Shown here: piece after piece, positions 51,638 through 59,725 of the stretch | How the letters are laid out: each line of letters starts with the position of its first letter | Numbering within the stretch: position 1 is the stretch's first letter | NCBI RefSeq assembly: GCF_008704425.1 | Contig: NZ_CP023696.1 | Span: 3,210,501-3,274,500 of the forward strand | Direction: 5' to 3' | Source: Streptomyces fradiae ATCC 10745 = DSM 40063 | GTDB taxonomy: Bacteria > Actinomycetota > Actinomycetes > Streptomycetales > Streptomycetaceae | Length of the DNA: 64,000 bases | Made by a program: the position numbers and the translations under genes | Notes under the pieces: generated by a model | Databases searched by the model: none | Told to the model about the DNA's origin: nothing | Seen by the model: the letters and a program-made list of their open reading frames with translations, nothing else

Positions 51638-52093
51638 CTAGCCGTACATGCGGCGCATCGCGAAGTCGACCATCTCCTCGACGGCCTTCGCGTCGAAGAC
51701 GATCCGGTGGTCGCCCTCCATGTCCAGCACGAAGCCGTACCCGGTCGGGAGGAGGTCCAGGACCTCGGCGCCGGTGATCACGAAGTACTTCGACTCCTTG
51801 CCGGCGTAGCGGCGGAGCTGCTTCAGGGAGGTGAACATCGGGATGACCGGCTGCTGCGTGTTGTGCAGCGCGAGGAAGCCCGGATTGTCGCCGCGCGGGC
51901 AGTACACCTTCGACGTGGCGAAGATCTGCTGGAAGTCCTCGGCGGCGAGGGAGCCCGTGGTGAACGCGCGCACCGCGTCGGCGAGGGACGGCGGGGACGG
52001 CTCCGGGTACAGCGGCGGCTGCTGCTGCCCGTACCCCTGCTGGGGCGGGGCGTACTGCTGCTGGGCGCCCGGGTTCTGCTCGTAGCCGTACAT
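51638..52093 (-). CDS. SseB-family protein
   Basis: 151 residues: a Gln/Pro/Tyr-rich head (MYGYEQNPGAQQQYAPPQQG), then the SseB N-terminal domain: VYCPRGDNPGFLALHNTQQP, VIPMFTSLKQLRRYAGKE and LDLLPTGYGFVLDMEGDHRI. Streptomycete SseB-like proteins are cytosolic with unknown role. Confidence 0.82.
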   Translation of the reverse strand: MYGYEQNPGAQQQYAPPQQGYGQQQPPLYPEPSPPSLADAVRAFTTGSLAAEDFQQIFATSKVYCPRGDNPGFLALHNTQQPVIPMFTSLKQLRRYAGKESKYFVITGAEVLDLLPTGYGFVLDMEGDHRIVFDAKAVEEMVDFAMRRMYG

Positions 52094-52163
52094 GCACGCA
52101 AGGGTACTGAGTACGGGCCGCGCCCGTGACGCGTGCCCGGCGGTACGCGGACGCCTCCGGGGC

Positions 52164-52490
52164 CTACAGGGCGCTCGCCGCGATCAGCGCCGCCGTGGGC
52201 GCCAGGGTCGCCGCCGCTCCTACCGACCAGTACAGCCCGCCGCCGCCCTCGTCGCGGCGGCGCAGGGGCCGGTTCACGGCCCACCAGGCGAGCCCGGAGA
52301 GCACGACCACCGGCCCGGCCACGACGAACCACGGCCACACGCCGTCGTTCTCGGTCGGCTCCGCCTGCGTCCAACCCAGCGCGGCGAGCGGCCAGTTGGA
52401 CAGCAGGTACCAGACCATCCAGATCGGTACGACCGCGGGAACGCCGAGCACCAGGTTCGTCCCCGCCCCCACCATCAGCCACTTTCGCAT
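52164..52490 (-). CDS. Small membrane protein, unknown
   Basis: 108 residues with three hydrophobic segments (LVLGVPAVVPIWMVWYLL, WFVVAGPVVVLSGLAWWAV, GAAATLAPTAALIAASAL). Begins MRKWLMVGAGTN. No family recognised. Divergent from the SMI1/KNR4 gene with 39 nt between the starts. Confidence 0.65.
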   Translation of the reverse strand: MRKWLMVGAGTNLVLGVPAVVPIWMVWYLLSNWPLAALGWTQAEPTENDGVWPWFVVAGPVVVLSGLAWWAVNRPLRRRDEGGGGLYWSVGAAATLAPTAALIAASAL

Positions 52491-52529
52491 CGGTCCAGTC
52501 TGTCAGTGGCACGACCTACGCTCACCCGT

Positions 52530-53207
52530 ATGAGCGCAGACATCTGGGCAGGGGTACGCGAACGGGTCCTCGCGCTGGCGAAGTCCCCCGGCGCCGCGGA
52601 GGTGTTCGGCTTCCCGCGCGGCGAACGGGTGCTGGAGGATCCGCTGACGGAGGCGGAGTTGGCCGACCTGGAGCGCTTCTGCGGGGTGCGGCTGCCGGAG
52701 GAGTACCGCGACTTCCTGCTGCACGTGGGCGCGGGCGGCGCGGGCCCGGCGTACGGGGTGTTCCCGGTCCGCCGGGGCGACGACGGGACCTGGGCGTGGC
52801 ACGGCGACGGCGGGGACATGACGCTGGCGCGGCGCCTCGCGGAGCCGTTCGGGCAGCGGATGACCCCGGAGGAGGTCGAGGCCCTGCTGGCGGACCAGCC
52901 GGACGAGGAGTCCTACGAGGACATGGACGCCTTCGACCTGGCCTACGAGGCGTGGGAGAAGCGGCTCCTCGCCACCCTGTGGTCCTACGAGCACACGGCC
53001 GGCGCGATATGCCTCTGCGACCTCGGGTGCGCCCAGCGGCAGTGGCTGGCCGTCTCCGGCCCGGAGCGCGGCCGCATGTGGGACGACGCCCGCTGCGACC
53101 ACATGGACCTGGAACCGCTCGGCGTCACCTTCGCCCGGTGGTACCTGGAGTGGCTGGAGGAGGCCGAACGCACGGCGGGAGCGGTCAGCCCTTCAGCGAC
53201 TCGATGA
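52530..53207 (+). CDS. SMI1/KNR4 (SUKH) family protein
   Basis: 225 residues. SUKH signature region: LTEAELADLERFCGVRLPEEYRDFLLHVGAGG, followed by YGVFPVRRGDDG and a later CLCDLGCAQRQWLAVSG. SUKH proteins are frequent immunity proteins for polymorphic toxins but also have housekeeping roles in streptomycetes; no toxin gene is adjacent. The final 23 nt overlap the convergent DUF397 gene. Confidence 0.87.
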   Translation: MSADIWAGVRERVLALAKSPGAAEVFGFPRGERVLEDPLTEAELADLERFCGVRLPEEYRDFLLHVGAGGAGPAYGVFPVRRGDDGTWAWHGDGGDMTLARRLAEPFGQRMTPEEVEALLADQPDEESYEDMDAFDLAYEAWEKRLLATLWSYEHTAGAICLCDLGCAQRQWLAVSGPERGRMWDDARCDHMDLEPLGVTFARWYLEWLEEAERTAGAVSPSATR

Positions 53208-53463
53208 ACGGCGCCCACGCCCGCGCGGACACCACGACCACGCCCCCGTCCGGCACCTTGGAGTCCCGGACGGGCACGAAGCCGGGGAAATGGTCGGCGA
53301 CTTCGAGGCAGTTGCCGCCAGAGCCGTTGCTGTGGCTGCTCTTCCGCCACGCGGCTGCGCCGAGGAAGCCCTCGGCCACCTGGACGCAGTCACCGCCCGA
53401 CGCGTTGCTGTAGCTGCTACGCCGCCAGACGGCGGCACTCAGTTCAACGCTCCTGCTTGCCAT
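53185..53463 (-). CDS. Tandem DUF397 protein
   Basis: 92 residues with two copies of the DUF397 block: WRRSSYSNASGGDCVQVAEG and WRKSSHSNGSGGNCLEVADH, followed by one complete C-terminal strand set (VPVRDSKVPDGGVVVVSARAW). Single DUF397 proteins of about 65 residues are the rule, so the first unit is a partial duplication. DUF397 proteins partner Scr1-type XRE regulators; this gene overlaps that regulator by 20 nt and is coupled to it. Confidence 0.88.
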   Translation of the reverse strand: MASRSVELSAAVWRRSSYSNASGGDCVQVAEGFLGAAAWRKSSHSNGSGGNCLEVADHFPGFVPVRDSKVPDGGVVVVSARAWAPFIESLKG

Positions 53464-54304
53464 TTCGGAAGTCCTCGGCCGCTGATTCGATCATGGCGAG
53501 GGACGCCTCCGGCGGTAGCGCGGCGGCCCTCAGCAGATCGTACGACCTTTGGTAGTCCGCCACGAGGGCCGGATCGTCGATCGTGTGCCCCGTGTGCAGC
53601 GACTCGGTGTAGACGAGCGGCGGAGCGTCGGTGAAGGTCATGATCATGGCACTGCCGACCATGAAAGGGTGCCCTCCAGCGCTCCACGGGAGGACCTGCG
53701 TAAAGACGCGTCGCCGCCTCACCAGATGGACGATGCAGTCGAGTTGCTCCGCCATACCCTGAGGCCGCAGCACTGGCTGACGCAGCAGGGACTCGTGCAG
53801 TACCACCCAGTACTGGGGCGTCTTGTGGTCGTCCTCGAAGAGGCATGCCCGTGACAGTCGCCCTTCGACCTTGCCCCTCGTCTCTTCCTCGGTCTCCAGA
53901 GGATGCGTGGCCCGCACCACGGCCCGGGCGTACGCCTCGGTCTGGAGCAGCCCCGGAAAGACCGTCGGGCACCACTCCTCGATGGTCAGCGCGTGCTTCT
54001 CCGCCTCCAGAATGCGCTCGAAGTACGCCGCGTGGCCCCGCCGTCGCGCCCGCCGCACGTCCTCGCAGCACCGTTCGAAGTAGCCGTCCGTGCCCAGCAC
54101 CCGGTCCACGTGGCGGGCCAGGTCCGGCGGCATGCGGCGCTGGGCGCGCTCGATCTCGCTCAGGTAGGTCGCCCCGTAGAAGCTGCCCTCCACCAGTTGC
54201 TCCAGCGTGAGGCCCGCCCGCTCGCGCTGGAAGCGCAGCTCCTTGCCGTAGAAGCTCGGGACGCTCTCCGAGCCGTCGATCTCCACCCGCTGCCCTCGCG
54301 CCAT
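53444..54304 (-). CDS. Scr1-type XRE regulator (HTH + DUF5753)
   Basis: 286 residues: helix-turn-helix at about 17-70 (LRFQRERAGLTLEQLVEGSFYGATYLSEIERAQR), then the DUF5753 domain (TVFPGLLQTEAYARAVVRA ... YWVVLHESLLRQPV ... VLPWSAGGHPFMVGSAMIM). Such regulators form pairs with downstream DUF397 proteins that influence development and antibiotic production. The divergent gene at 54417 and the TGTGAC/GTCACA repeat at 54376-54393 are likely targets. Confidence 0.92.
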   Translation of the reverse strand: MARGQRVEIDGSESVPSFYGKELRFQRERAGLTLEQLVEGSFYGATYLSEIERAQRRMPPDLARHVDRVLGTDGYFERCCEDVRRARRRGHAAYFERILEAEKHALTIEEWCPTVFPGLLQTEAYARAVVRATHPLETEEETRGKVEGRLSRACLFEDDHKTPQYWVVLHESLLRQPVLRPQGMAEQLDCIVHLVRRRRVFTQVLPWSAGGHPFMVGSAMIMTFTDAPPLVYTESLHTGHTIDDPALVADYQRSYDLLRAAALPPEASLAMIESAAEDFRNGKQER

Positions 54305-54375
54305 CCGCGATCCCCTTTCACATCCGGCCTCGTGGTGCCGAAACGGCTTCCACGCTAGGCAGCCCCGCGCCAGAG

Positions 54376-54393
54376 TGTGACCAGTACGTCACA
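54376..54393. promoter_or_regulatory. Inverted repeat TGTGAC-N6-GTCACA between divergent genes
   Basis: Perfect 6-bp arms (54376-54381 and 54388-54393), between the XRE gene and the 64-residue gene, about 24 nt before the latter's ATG. A related perfect palindrome GTGACGCGTCAC follows that gene at 54621-54632. Confidence 0.45.
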
Positions 54394-54416
54394 GCACGCA
54401 CGGAAAGGGTGAAGGA

Positions 54417-54611
54417 ATGACCATCGGATACGACGCGGAGGCCGACCGGGAGGCCCGCAGCACGGTGAACGAGCTGCGGATCGTCCTCGGGTCGCACGGG
54501 ATCAAGCTGCCGTCACTCGGGAGGGACTACGGCGACCCGCCGCTGATCACGCTCGGGAACTGCAATCTCGCGACCGCCCGCGCCCTGGTGGACGTGTTGC
54601 GCAGGGCGTGA
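54417..54611 (+). CDS. Small conserved protein divergent from the Scr1-type regulator
   Basis: 64 residues: ADREARSTVNELRIVLGSHG, LPSLGRDYGDPPLITLGNCN and LATARALVDVLRRA. A short helical protein common next to XRE/DUF397 pairs in streptomycetes; function unknown. ATG 54417 follows AAGGGTGAAGGA. Confidence 0.7.
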   Translation: MTIGYDAEADREARSTVNELRIVLGSHGIKLPSLGRDYGDPPLITLGNCNLATARALVDVLRRA

Positions 54612-54620
54612 GGGAGGGGC

Positions 54621-54696
54621 GTGACGCGTCACAGTCGGGCGCCAGGGGTTGCCCTTATTACCCGTGGGTAGCATCATCGTAGCTACCAGCTGGTAG
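54621..54696. promoter_or_regulatory. Palindrome cluster upstream of the acyl-CoA dehydrogenase
   Basis: Three dyads in 76 nt: GTGACGCGTCAC (54621-54632, perfect), TACCC-GT-GGGTA (54659-54670) and CTACCAGCTGGTAG (54683-54696, perfect 14-bp). The last two share TACC/GGTA half-sites and lie 24 nt apart centre to centre, the form of a TetR-type operator pair. The ATG of the dehydrogenase is 44 nt further on. Confidence 0.55.
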
Positions 54697-54740
54697 ATGC
54701 ACGAGGAACCTGCCTCCCGATCCCTTACGGAGCCGTCGCC

Positions 54741-56570
54741 ATGGGGCACTACAAGTCGAATCTCCGCGACATCGAGTTCAACCTCTTCGAGGTCCTCGGG
54801 CGCGACAAGGTGTACGGCACCGGTCCGTTCGAGGAGATGGACGTCGAGACCGCCAAGAGCGTCCTGGACGAGCTGTGCCGTCTCGCGGAGAACGAGTTCG
54901 CCGACTCCTTCGCCGACGCGGACCGCAACCCGCCGGTCTTCGACCCGCAGACCAACACCGCTCCCGTACCGGAGTCCTTCAAGAAGTCCTACAAGGCGTT
55001 CATGGACTCCGAGTACTGGCGGCTCGGCCTGCCCGAGGAGATCGGCGGCACCACGTCGCCGCGCTCGCTGATCTGGGCGTACGCGGAGCTGATCCTCGGC
55101 TCGAACCCGGCCGTGTGGATGTACTCCTCCGGCCCCGCCTTCGCCGGCGTCCTCTTCGAAGAGGGCAACGAGGTCCAGAAGAAGATCGCCGAGATCGCCG
55201 TCGAGCGCCAGTGGGGCTCCACCATGGTGCTGACCGAGCCGGACGCGGGCTCCGACGTGGGCGCCGGCCGCACGAAGGCCGTCCAGCAGGAGGACGGCTC
55301 GTGGCACATCGAGGGCGTGAAGCGCTTCATCACCTCCGGTGAGCACGACATGTCGGAGAACATCCTCCACTACGTCCTCGCCCGCCCCGAGGGTGCCGGT
55401 CCGGGCACCAAGGGCCTGTCGCTCTTCCTCGTCCCGAAGTACCACTTCGACTGGGAGACCGGCGAGCTGGGCGAGCGCAACGGCGTCTACGCGACGAACG
55501 TCGAGCACAAGATGGGCCTCAAGGCGTCCAACACGTGCGAGATGACCTTCGGCGACCAGCACCCCGCCAAGGGCTGGCTCATCGGCGACAAGCACGACGG
55601 CATCCGCCAGATGTTCCGCATCATCGAGTTCGCCCGCATGATGGTCGGCACGAAGGCCATCGCCACCCTGTCGACGGGCTACCTCAACGCGCTGGAGTAC
55701 GCCAAGGAGCGCGTGCAGGGCCCCGACCTGGCGAACTTCATGGACAAGACCGCGCCGAAGGTCACCATCACGCACCACCCCGACGTGCGCCGCTCACTCA
55801 TGACGCAGAAGGCGTACGCGGAGGGCATGCGCGCCCTCGTCATGTACACCGCCGCGGTCCAGGACGCGATCCAGGTCAAGGAGGCGGCGGGCGAGGACGC
55901 CAAGGCGCTGCACGGCCTGAACGACCTGCTGCTGCCGATCGTGAAGGGCTACGGCTCCGAGAAGTCCTACGAGCAGCTCGCGCAGTCGCTCCAGACGTTC
56001 GGCGGCTCCGGCTACCTCCAGGAGTACCCGGTCGAGCAGTACATCCGGGACGCCAAGATCGACACCCTCTACGAGGGCACCACGGCCATCCAGGGCCAGG
56101 ACTACTTCTTCCGCAAGATCGTCCGCGACCAGGGCGCCTCGCTGAACACCCTCTCCGAGGAGATCAAGAAGTTCCTGGCGGTCGGCACCGGCGGCGACGA
56201 GCTGGCCCCGGCCCGCGAGGCGCTCGCCAAGGCGGCCGTCGACCTGGAGGCCATCGTCGGCAAGATGCTCACCGACCTCACCGCGACCGGCGAGGACGTC
56301 AAGAACATCTACAAGGTCGGCCTGAACACCACGCGCCTGCTCATGGCGTCGGGTGACGTCGTCGTCGGCTACCTGCTGCTGCGCGGTGCCGCCGTCGCCG
56401 CCGAGAAGCTGGCCGCCGGCGCCTCCTCGAAGGACGTGCCCTTCTACCAGGGCAAGATCGCGGCGGCGAAGTTCTTCGCGGCCAACGTCCTGCCGGGCGT
56501 CGCCACCGAGCGCCTCATCGCCGAGGGCGTCGACAACTCCCTGATGGAGCTGGACGAGGCCGCCTTCTGA
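54741..56570 (+). CDS. Acyl-CoA dehydrogenase (FadE/DmdC-like large form)
   Basis: 609 residues, the long form with an extra C-terminal domain. Visible blocks: [18 protein letters not shown] (FAD/substrate loop), [21 protein letters not shown] and [11 protein letters not shown] with probable catalytic Glu445. It oxidises acyl-CoA to enoyl-CoA in fatty-acid breakdown and passes electrons to ETF. Single gene with a palindromic operator pair in front and a terminator behind. Confidence 0.93.
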   Translation: MGHYKSNLRDIEFNLFEVLGRDKVYGTGPFEEMDVETAKSVLDELCRLAENEFADSFADADRNPPVFDPQTNTAPVPESFKKSYKAFMDSEYWRLGLPEEIGGTTSPRSLIWAYAELILGSNPAVWMYSSGPAFAGVLFEEGNEVQKKIAEIAVERQWGSTMVLTEPDAGSDVGAGRTKAVQQEDGSWHIEGVKRFITSGEHDMSENILHYVLARPEGAGPGTKGLSLFLVPKYHFDWETGELGERNGVYATNVEHKMGLKASNTCEMTFGDQHPAKGWLIGDKHDGIRQMFRIIEFARMMVGTKAIATLSTGYLNALEYAKERVQGPDLANFMDKTAPKVTITHHPDVRRSLMTQKAYAEGMRALVMYTAAVQDAIQVKEAAGEDAKALHGLNDLLLPIVKGYGSEKSYEQLAQSLQTFGGSGYLQEYPVEQYIRDAKIDTLYEGTTAIQGQDYFFRKIVRDQGASLNTLSEEIKKFLAVGTGGDELAPAREALAKAAVDLEAIVGKMLTDLTATGEDVKNIYKVGLNTTRLLMASGDVVVGYLLLRGAAVAAEKLAAGASSKDVPFYQGKIAAAKFFAANVLPGVATERLIAEGVDNSLMELDEAAF

Positions 56571-56619
56571 CGGGCGCGCCGGCCACGGCGCCCCGCCCCT
56601 GAGGCCCAGGCCCCACGAC

Positions 56620-56660
56620 GGCCCGCTTCCCCCGGATGGTCCGGTCCGGGGAGGCGGGCC
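56620..56660. terminator. Terminator between convergent genes
   Basis: About 16-bp stem with one mismatch and one bulge (56620-56636 with 56645-56660), 50 nt past the dehydrogenase stop. Sequence from 56661 to 56825 is GC-rich spacer with GGAGCCGCGCG-type short repeats and no gene. Confidence 0.65.
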
Positions 56661-56825
56661 GTCCGCGTACCCGGAGGGCGGCGGCCCGGGGCCGGACGAC
56701 CCCGGAGCCGGGCGACCTCAGAGCCGCGCGACCTCGGAGCCGCGCGGCTTGCCGGAAGCCGGACCGCCACCCGGAGCCGGACCGCCCACCCGGAGCCGCG
56801 CGGCCCGAAGGCGGACCGGCCGCCC

Positions 56826-57629
56826 TCAGGCCGTCAGCCGGCCGGGGGCCGGGTCGGCGTGCCGCCCTCGCGGCGGCGGTATCCGCACGGCACCCCGCTC
56901 GAACGCGCGCAGGGCGGCGGCCGTCACCGGGAGCACGTCCCCGAGGCGTACCGGATCGCGGTCCACCGCACCCTCCCCCGAGCCCCCCGAACCCCCCGAG
57001 CCCCCCGCGCCCGCACGCCGGCCCGCGCCCCACGAGCCCTCCGTGTCCGCACCGGCCCCCGAGCCGGCTCCCGTCCCCGTCCGTGTGCACACCGGGCACA
57101 ACGGCATCCTGAGCGGGACGCTCCACCGCGCGCCGGGCACCCCGCACACCGAGCAGGCAGGCCCCGTCACCGACCCGGCGGGCCGCCCCGCCGGCCGTAC
57201 CGGAGACACCGACCGGACCGGGGCCGCGGCCCCACCGGGCCCCGCCGACCCGACCCGCCCCACCGACCCGACCCGCGCCACCGGCCTGCCGGGTGCCACC
57301 GACCCACCGGGCCCCGCCGACCCGTCCGGCACCGACCCGACCGGCGCCACCGGCCGGACCGGAACCACCGGCCGGGCGGCCCCCTCCCGCCACGCCGTGG
57401 TCTCCGGCCGGAGCGGCGGACCACCCGACCGGGCGGACGGCCCCTCCCCGCCGGGCGCCGGACGCCGGACCGGCCCCGCCGGCCGGGCCCCCGGCGCCGG
57501 CGGGCCGCCCGGAGCCGCCCCGGGGCCCGGGGCCGCCGCCCGGCAGGCGCGCAGGGCGGCGCGGACGGCCGCCGCCCCCCGGACGGGCGCGGCGCCGCGC
57601 GGGCCGTCCGCGGTCCTCGTCGTCTCCAC
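56826..57629 (-). CDS. Low-complexity protein with zinc-ribbon motif
   Basis: About 267 residues from GTG 57629, chosen for its GGAGGTG ribosome site. The N-terminal half is Gly/Pro/Val/Arg repeats (VGSV, GPGG, PVRPV). Then a zinc-ribbon, CSVCG ... CPVC, about 18 residues apart, a Gly-rich linker and the structured end RDPVRLGDVLPVTAAALRAFE. Divergent from the aminopeptidase gene. No known family; the cysteines and the coupled ribosome site support it as a gene. Confidence 0.5.
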   Translation of the reverse strand: METTRTADGPRGAAPVRGAAAVRAALRACRAAAPGPGAAPGGPPAPGARPAGPVRRPAPGGEGPSARSGGPPLRPETTAWREGAARPVVPVRPVAPVGSVPDGSAGPGGSVAPGRPVARVGSVGRVGSAGPGGAAAPVRSVSPVRPAGRPAGSVTGPACSVCGVPGARWSVPLRMPLCPVCTRTGTGAGSGAGADTEGSWGAGRRAGAGGSGGSGGSGEGAVDRDPVRLGDVLPVTAAALRAFERGAVRIPPPRGRHADPAPGRLTA

Positions 57630-57753
57630 CAGTGCACCTCCGGTCACGCGTCGGTCAACGGTGTGTCATCCCCACCGATACTCCCAGCCACCACTGACAA
57701 CGCCCCGCCCGAACCCCTGCGCCCGCCCGCGGGGCCGCCCGTATGGTGTGGGC

Positions 57754-59049
57754 ATGAGCAGCTCTGCCACCCGCTTCGACCGCGGCCACACCGACGACCT
57801 GATCACGTTCCTCACCGCCTCGCCGACCCCGTACCACGCCGTGGCGACCGCCGCCGGGCGGCTGGAGGAGGCCGGTTTCCGCCAGGTCGAGGAAACCGCC
57901 GCGTGGGACGGGACGACGGGCGGCAAGTACGTGGTCCGGGGCGGCGCCATCGTCGCCTGGTACGTCCCCGAGGGCGCCTCGGCCCACACCCCGTACCGGA
58001 TCGTCGGCGCCCACACCGACTCGCCGACCCTGCGCGTCAAGCCGCAGCCCGACAGCGGGGCGCACGGCTGGCGGCAGGTCGCCGTCGAGATCTACGGCGG
58101 CCCCCTGCTGAACTCCTGGCTCGACCGCGACCTCGGCATCGCGGGCCGGCTCTCCCTCCGCGACGGCACGCACCGCCTCGTGAACGTCGACCGGCCGCTG
58201 CTGCGCGTGCCGCAGCTCGCGATCCACCTCGACCGGGGCGCCAACGACGGGCTGAAGCTGGACCGGCAGCGCCACATGCAGCCCGTCTGGGGCCTGGGCG
58301 ACGACGTCCGCGCGGGCGACCTGATCCGCTTCCTCGCCGACGAGGCCGGGCTCGACGCCGAGGACGTCACCGGCTGGGACCTCATGGTCCACCCCGTGGA
58401 GCCGCCCGCCTACCTGGGCCGCGACCGCGAACTGCTCGCCGCCCCGCGCCTGGACAACCTGCTCTCCGTGCACGCCTGCACCGCCGCGCTCACCGCCGTC
58501 GCCACCGCCGGGCGGCCCCCCGCGTACATCCCCGTCATGGCGGCCTTCGACCACGAGGAGAACGGCTCCGAGTCGGACACCGGCGCCCAGGGCCCCCTGC
58601 TCGGCACGGTGCTGGAACGGTCCGTCTACGCGCGCGGGGGCACCTACGAGGACCGCGCCCGCGCCTTCGCCGGCACGGTCTGCCTCTCCTCCGACGTGGG
58701 CCACGCCGTGCACCCCAACTACGCGGAGCGGCACGACCCGACGCACCACCCGCGCCCCAACGGCGGCCCCATCCTCAAGGTGAACGTCAACCAGCGGTAC
58801 GCCACCGACGGCACCGGGCGCGCGGTCTTCGCCGCCGCGTGCGAGGAGGCCGGGGTGCCCTGGCAGTCCTTCGTCTCCAACAACGACATGCCGTGCGGCA
58901 CGACGATCGGCCCGATCACCGCCGCCCGGCACGGCATCCGCACCGTCGACATCGGCGTGGCCTGCCTGTCCATGCACAGCGCCCGCGAGCTGTGCGGCGC
59001 GCACGACCCGTACCTGCTGGCCAACGCCCTGGTGGCCTTCCTGAAGTGA
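57754..59049 (+). CDS. M18 family aminopeptidase
   Basis: 431 residues. Metal-binding blocks: GAHTDSPTLR (H87 and D89), AFDHEENGS (catalytic/metal Glu pair) and the late SMHSARELCG histidine. Bacterial ApeB-like enzyme removing N-terminal residues, preferring acidic or neutral ones, in the cytosol. Normal family length. Start ATG 57754. Confidence 0.93.
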   Translation: MSSSATRFDRGHTDDLITFLTASPTPYHAVATAAGRLEEAGFRQVEETAAWDGTTGGKYVVRGGAIVAWYVPEGASAHTPYRIVGAHTDSPTLRVKPQPDSGAHGWRQVAVEIYGGPLLNSWLDRDLGIAGRLSLRDGTHRLVNVDRPLLRVPQLAIHLDRGANDGLKLDRQRHMQPVWGLGDDVRAGDLIRFLADEAGLDAEDVTGWDLMVHPVEPPAYLGRDRELLAAPRLDNLLSVHACTAALTAVATAGRPPAYIPVMAAFDHEENGSESDTGAQGPLLGTVLERSVYARGGTYEDRARAFAGTVCLSSDVGHAVHPNYAERHDPTHHPRPNGGPILKVNVNQRYATDGTGRAVFAAACEEAGVPWQSFVSNNDMPCGTTIGPITAARHGIRTVDIGVACLSMHSARELCGAHDPYLLANALVAFLK

Positions 59050-59146
59050 CGCCTCCTCAAGTGAAGCCGTTCCCGGAGGCGTCGGCAGGGCCGCAGGGGG
59101 TACCCGAAGGTCTCCGGGACGAGTTCACACACGGAGGAGGCACACC

Positions 59147-59380
59147 ATGGGCCTGGGCGGATGCCTGCTGCTCATCGCGGGAGGCGCGATCCTCACGTTC
59201 GCGACCGACTGGGAAGTCAGCGGCTTCAATCTGGACGTCGCCGGACTGATCATGATGGCGGTGGGGCTGATCGGCGTCGCCGCGTACACGAGCCTCGCAC
59301 GCCGGCGCAGGGCGGTCGTCCCGCCCGTCGCACCGGTCGTGGAGCCCGACCCGCTCCGCGACGACGGCCGCATGCTCTGA
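59147..59380 (+). CDS. DUF6458-type small membrane protein
   Basis: 77 residues: two helices (GGCLLLIAGGAILTFATDWE and VAGLIMMAVGLIGVAAYTSL), then a basic patch and an acidic tail ending DDGRML. ATG 59147 follows ACGGAGGAGG. Common actinobacterial small membrane family, role unknown. Confidence 0.82.
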   Translation: MGLGGCLLLIAGGAILTFATDWEVSGFNLDVAGLIMMAVGLIGVAAYTSLARRRRAVVPPVAPVVEPDPLRDDGRML

Positions 59381-59725
59381 CGCCCCCGGCGGCCCCGCCC
59401 GCCGGGACCGGCGCCCCCACCGGGGCCGGCGCACCCGCACCCCGGCACGCCCCGCCGAGGGCGGCCCCACCCGTAGGCGGTACGCCACACCCCCCACGGC
59501 CCCGCCGCACCGCGGCGGTCCGACGCCCCACGGGCGGCCGCCCCGCCACCCCCGCGGCCCGGGCGCCCACCGCACGGCGGGCACCCGGCCGTCCGGCCCG
59601 GTGCGCGGGGCGCACCTCGAAGCCACCAGCCGAAGGCGCCGGGGGCCCCTCGGGCCCCGCGAGCAGCCCGAAGCCGCGGGCCCCTGGCCCAGGGCCCTTC
59701 CCTCCGGGCCCGCGGGTCCGGCGCC
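59381..59725. other. Intergenic, GC-rich, with terminator
   Basis: No gene seen in 345 nt. A perfect 10-bp inverted repeat, 59674-59683 with 59706-59715, encloses a smaller GGGCCC hairpin and lies 10 nt past the stop of the leftward thioredoxin-NHL gene; it is its probable terminator. Confidence 0.55.
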
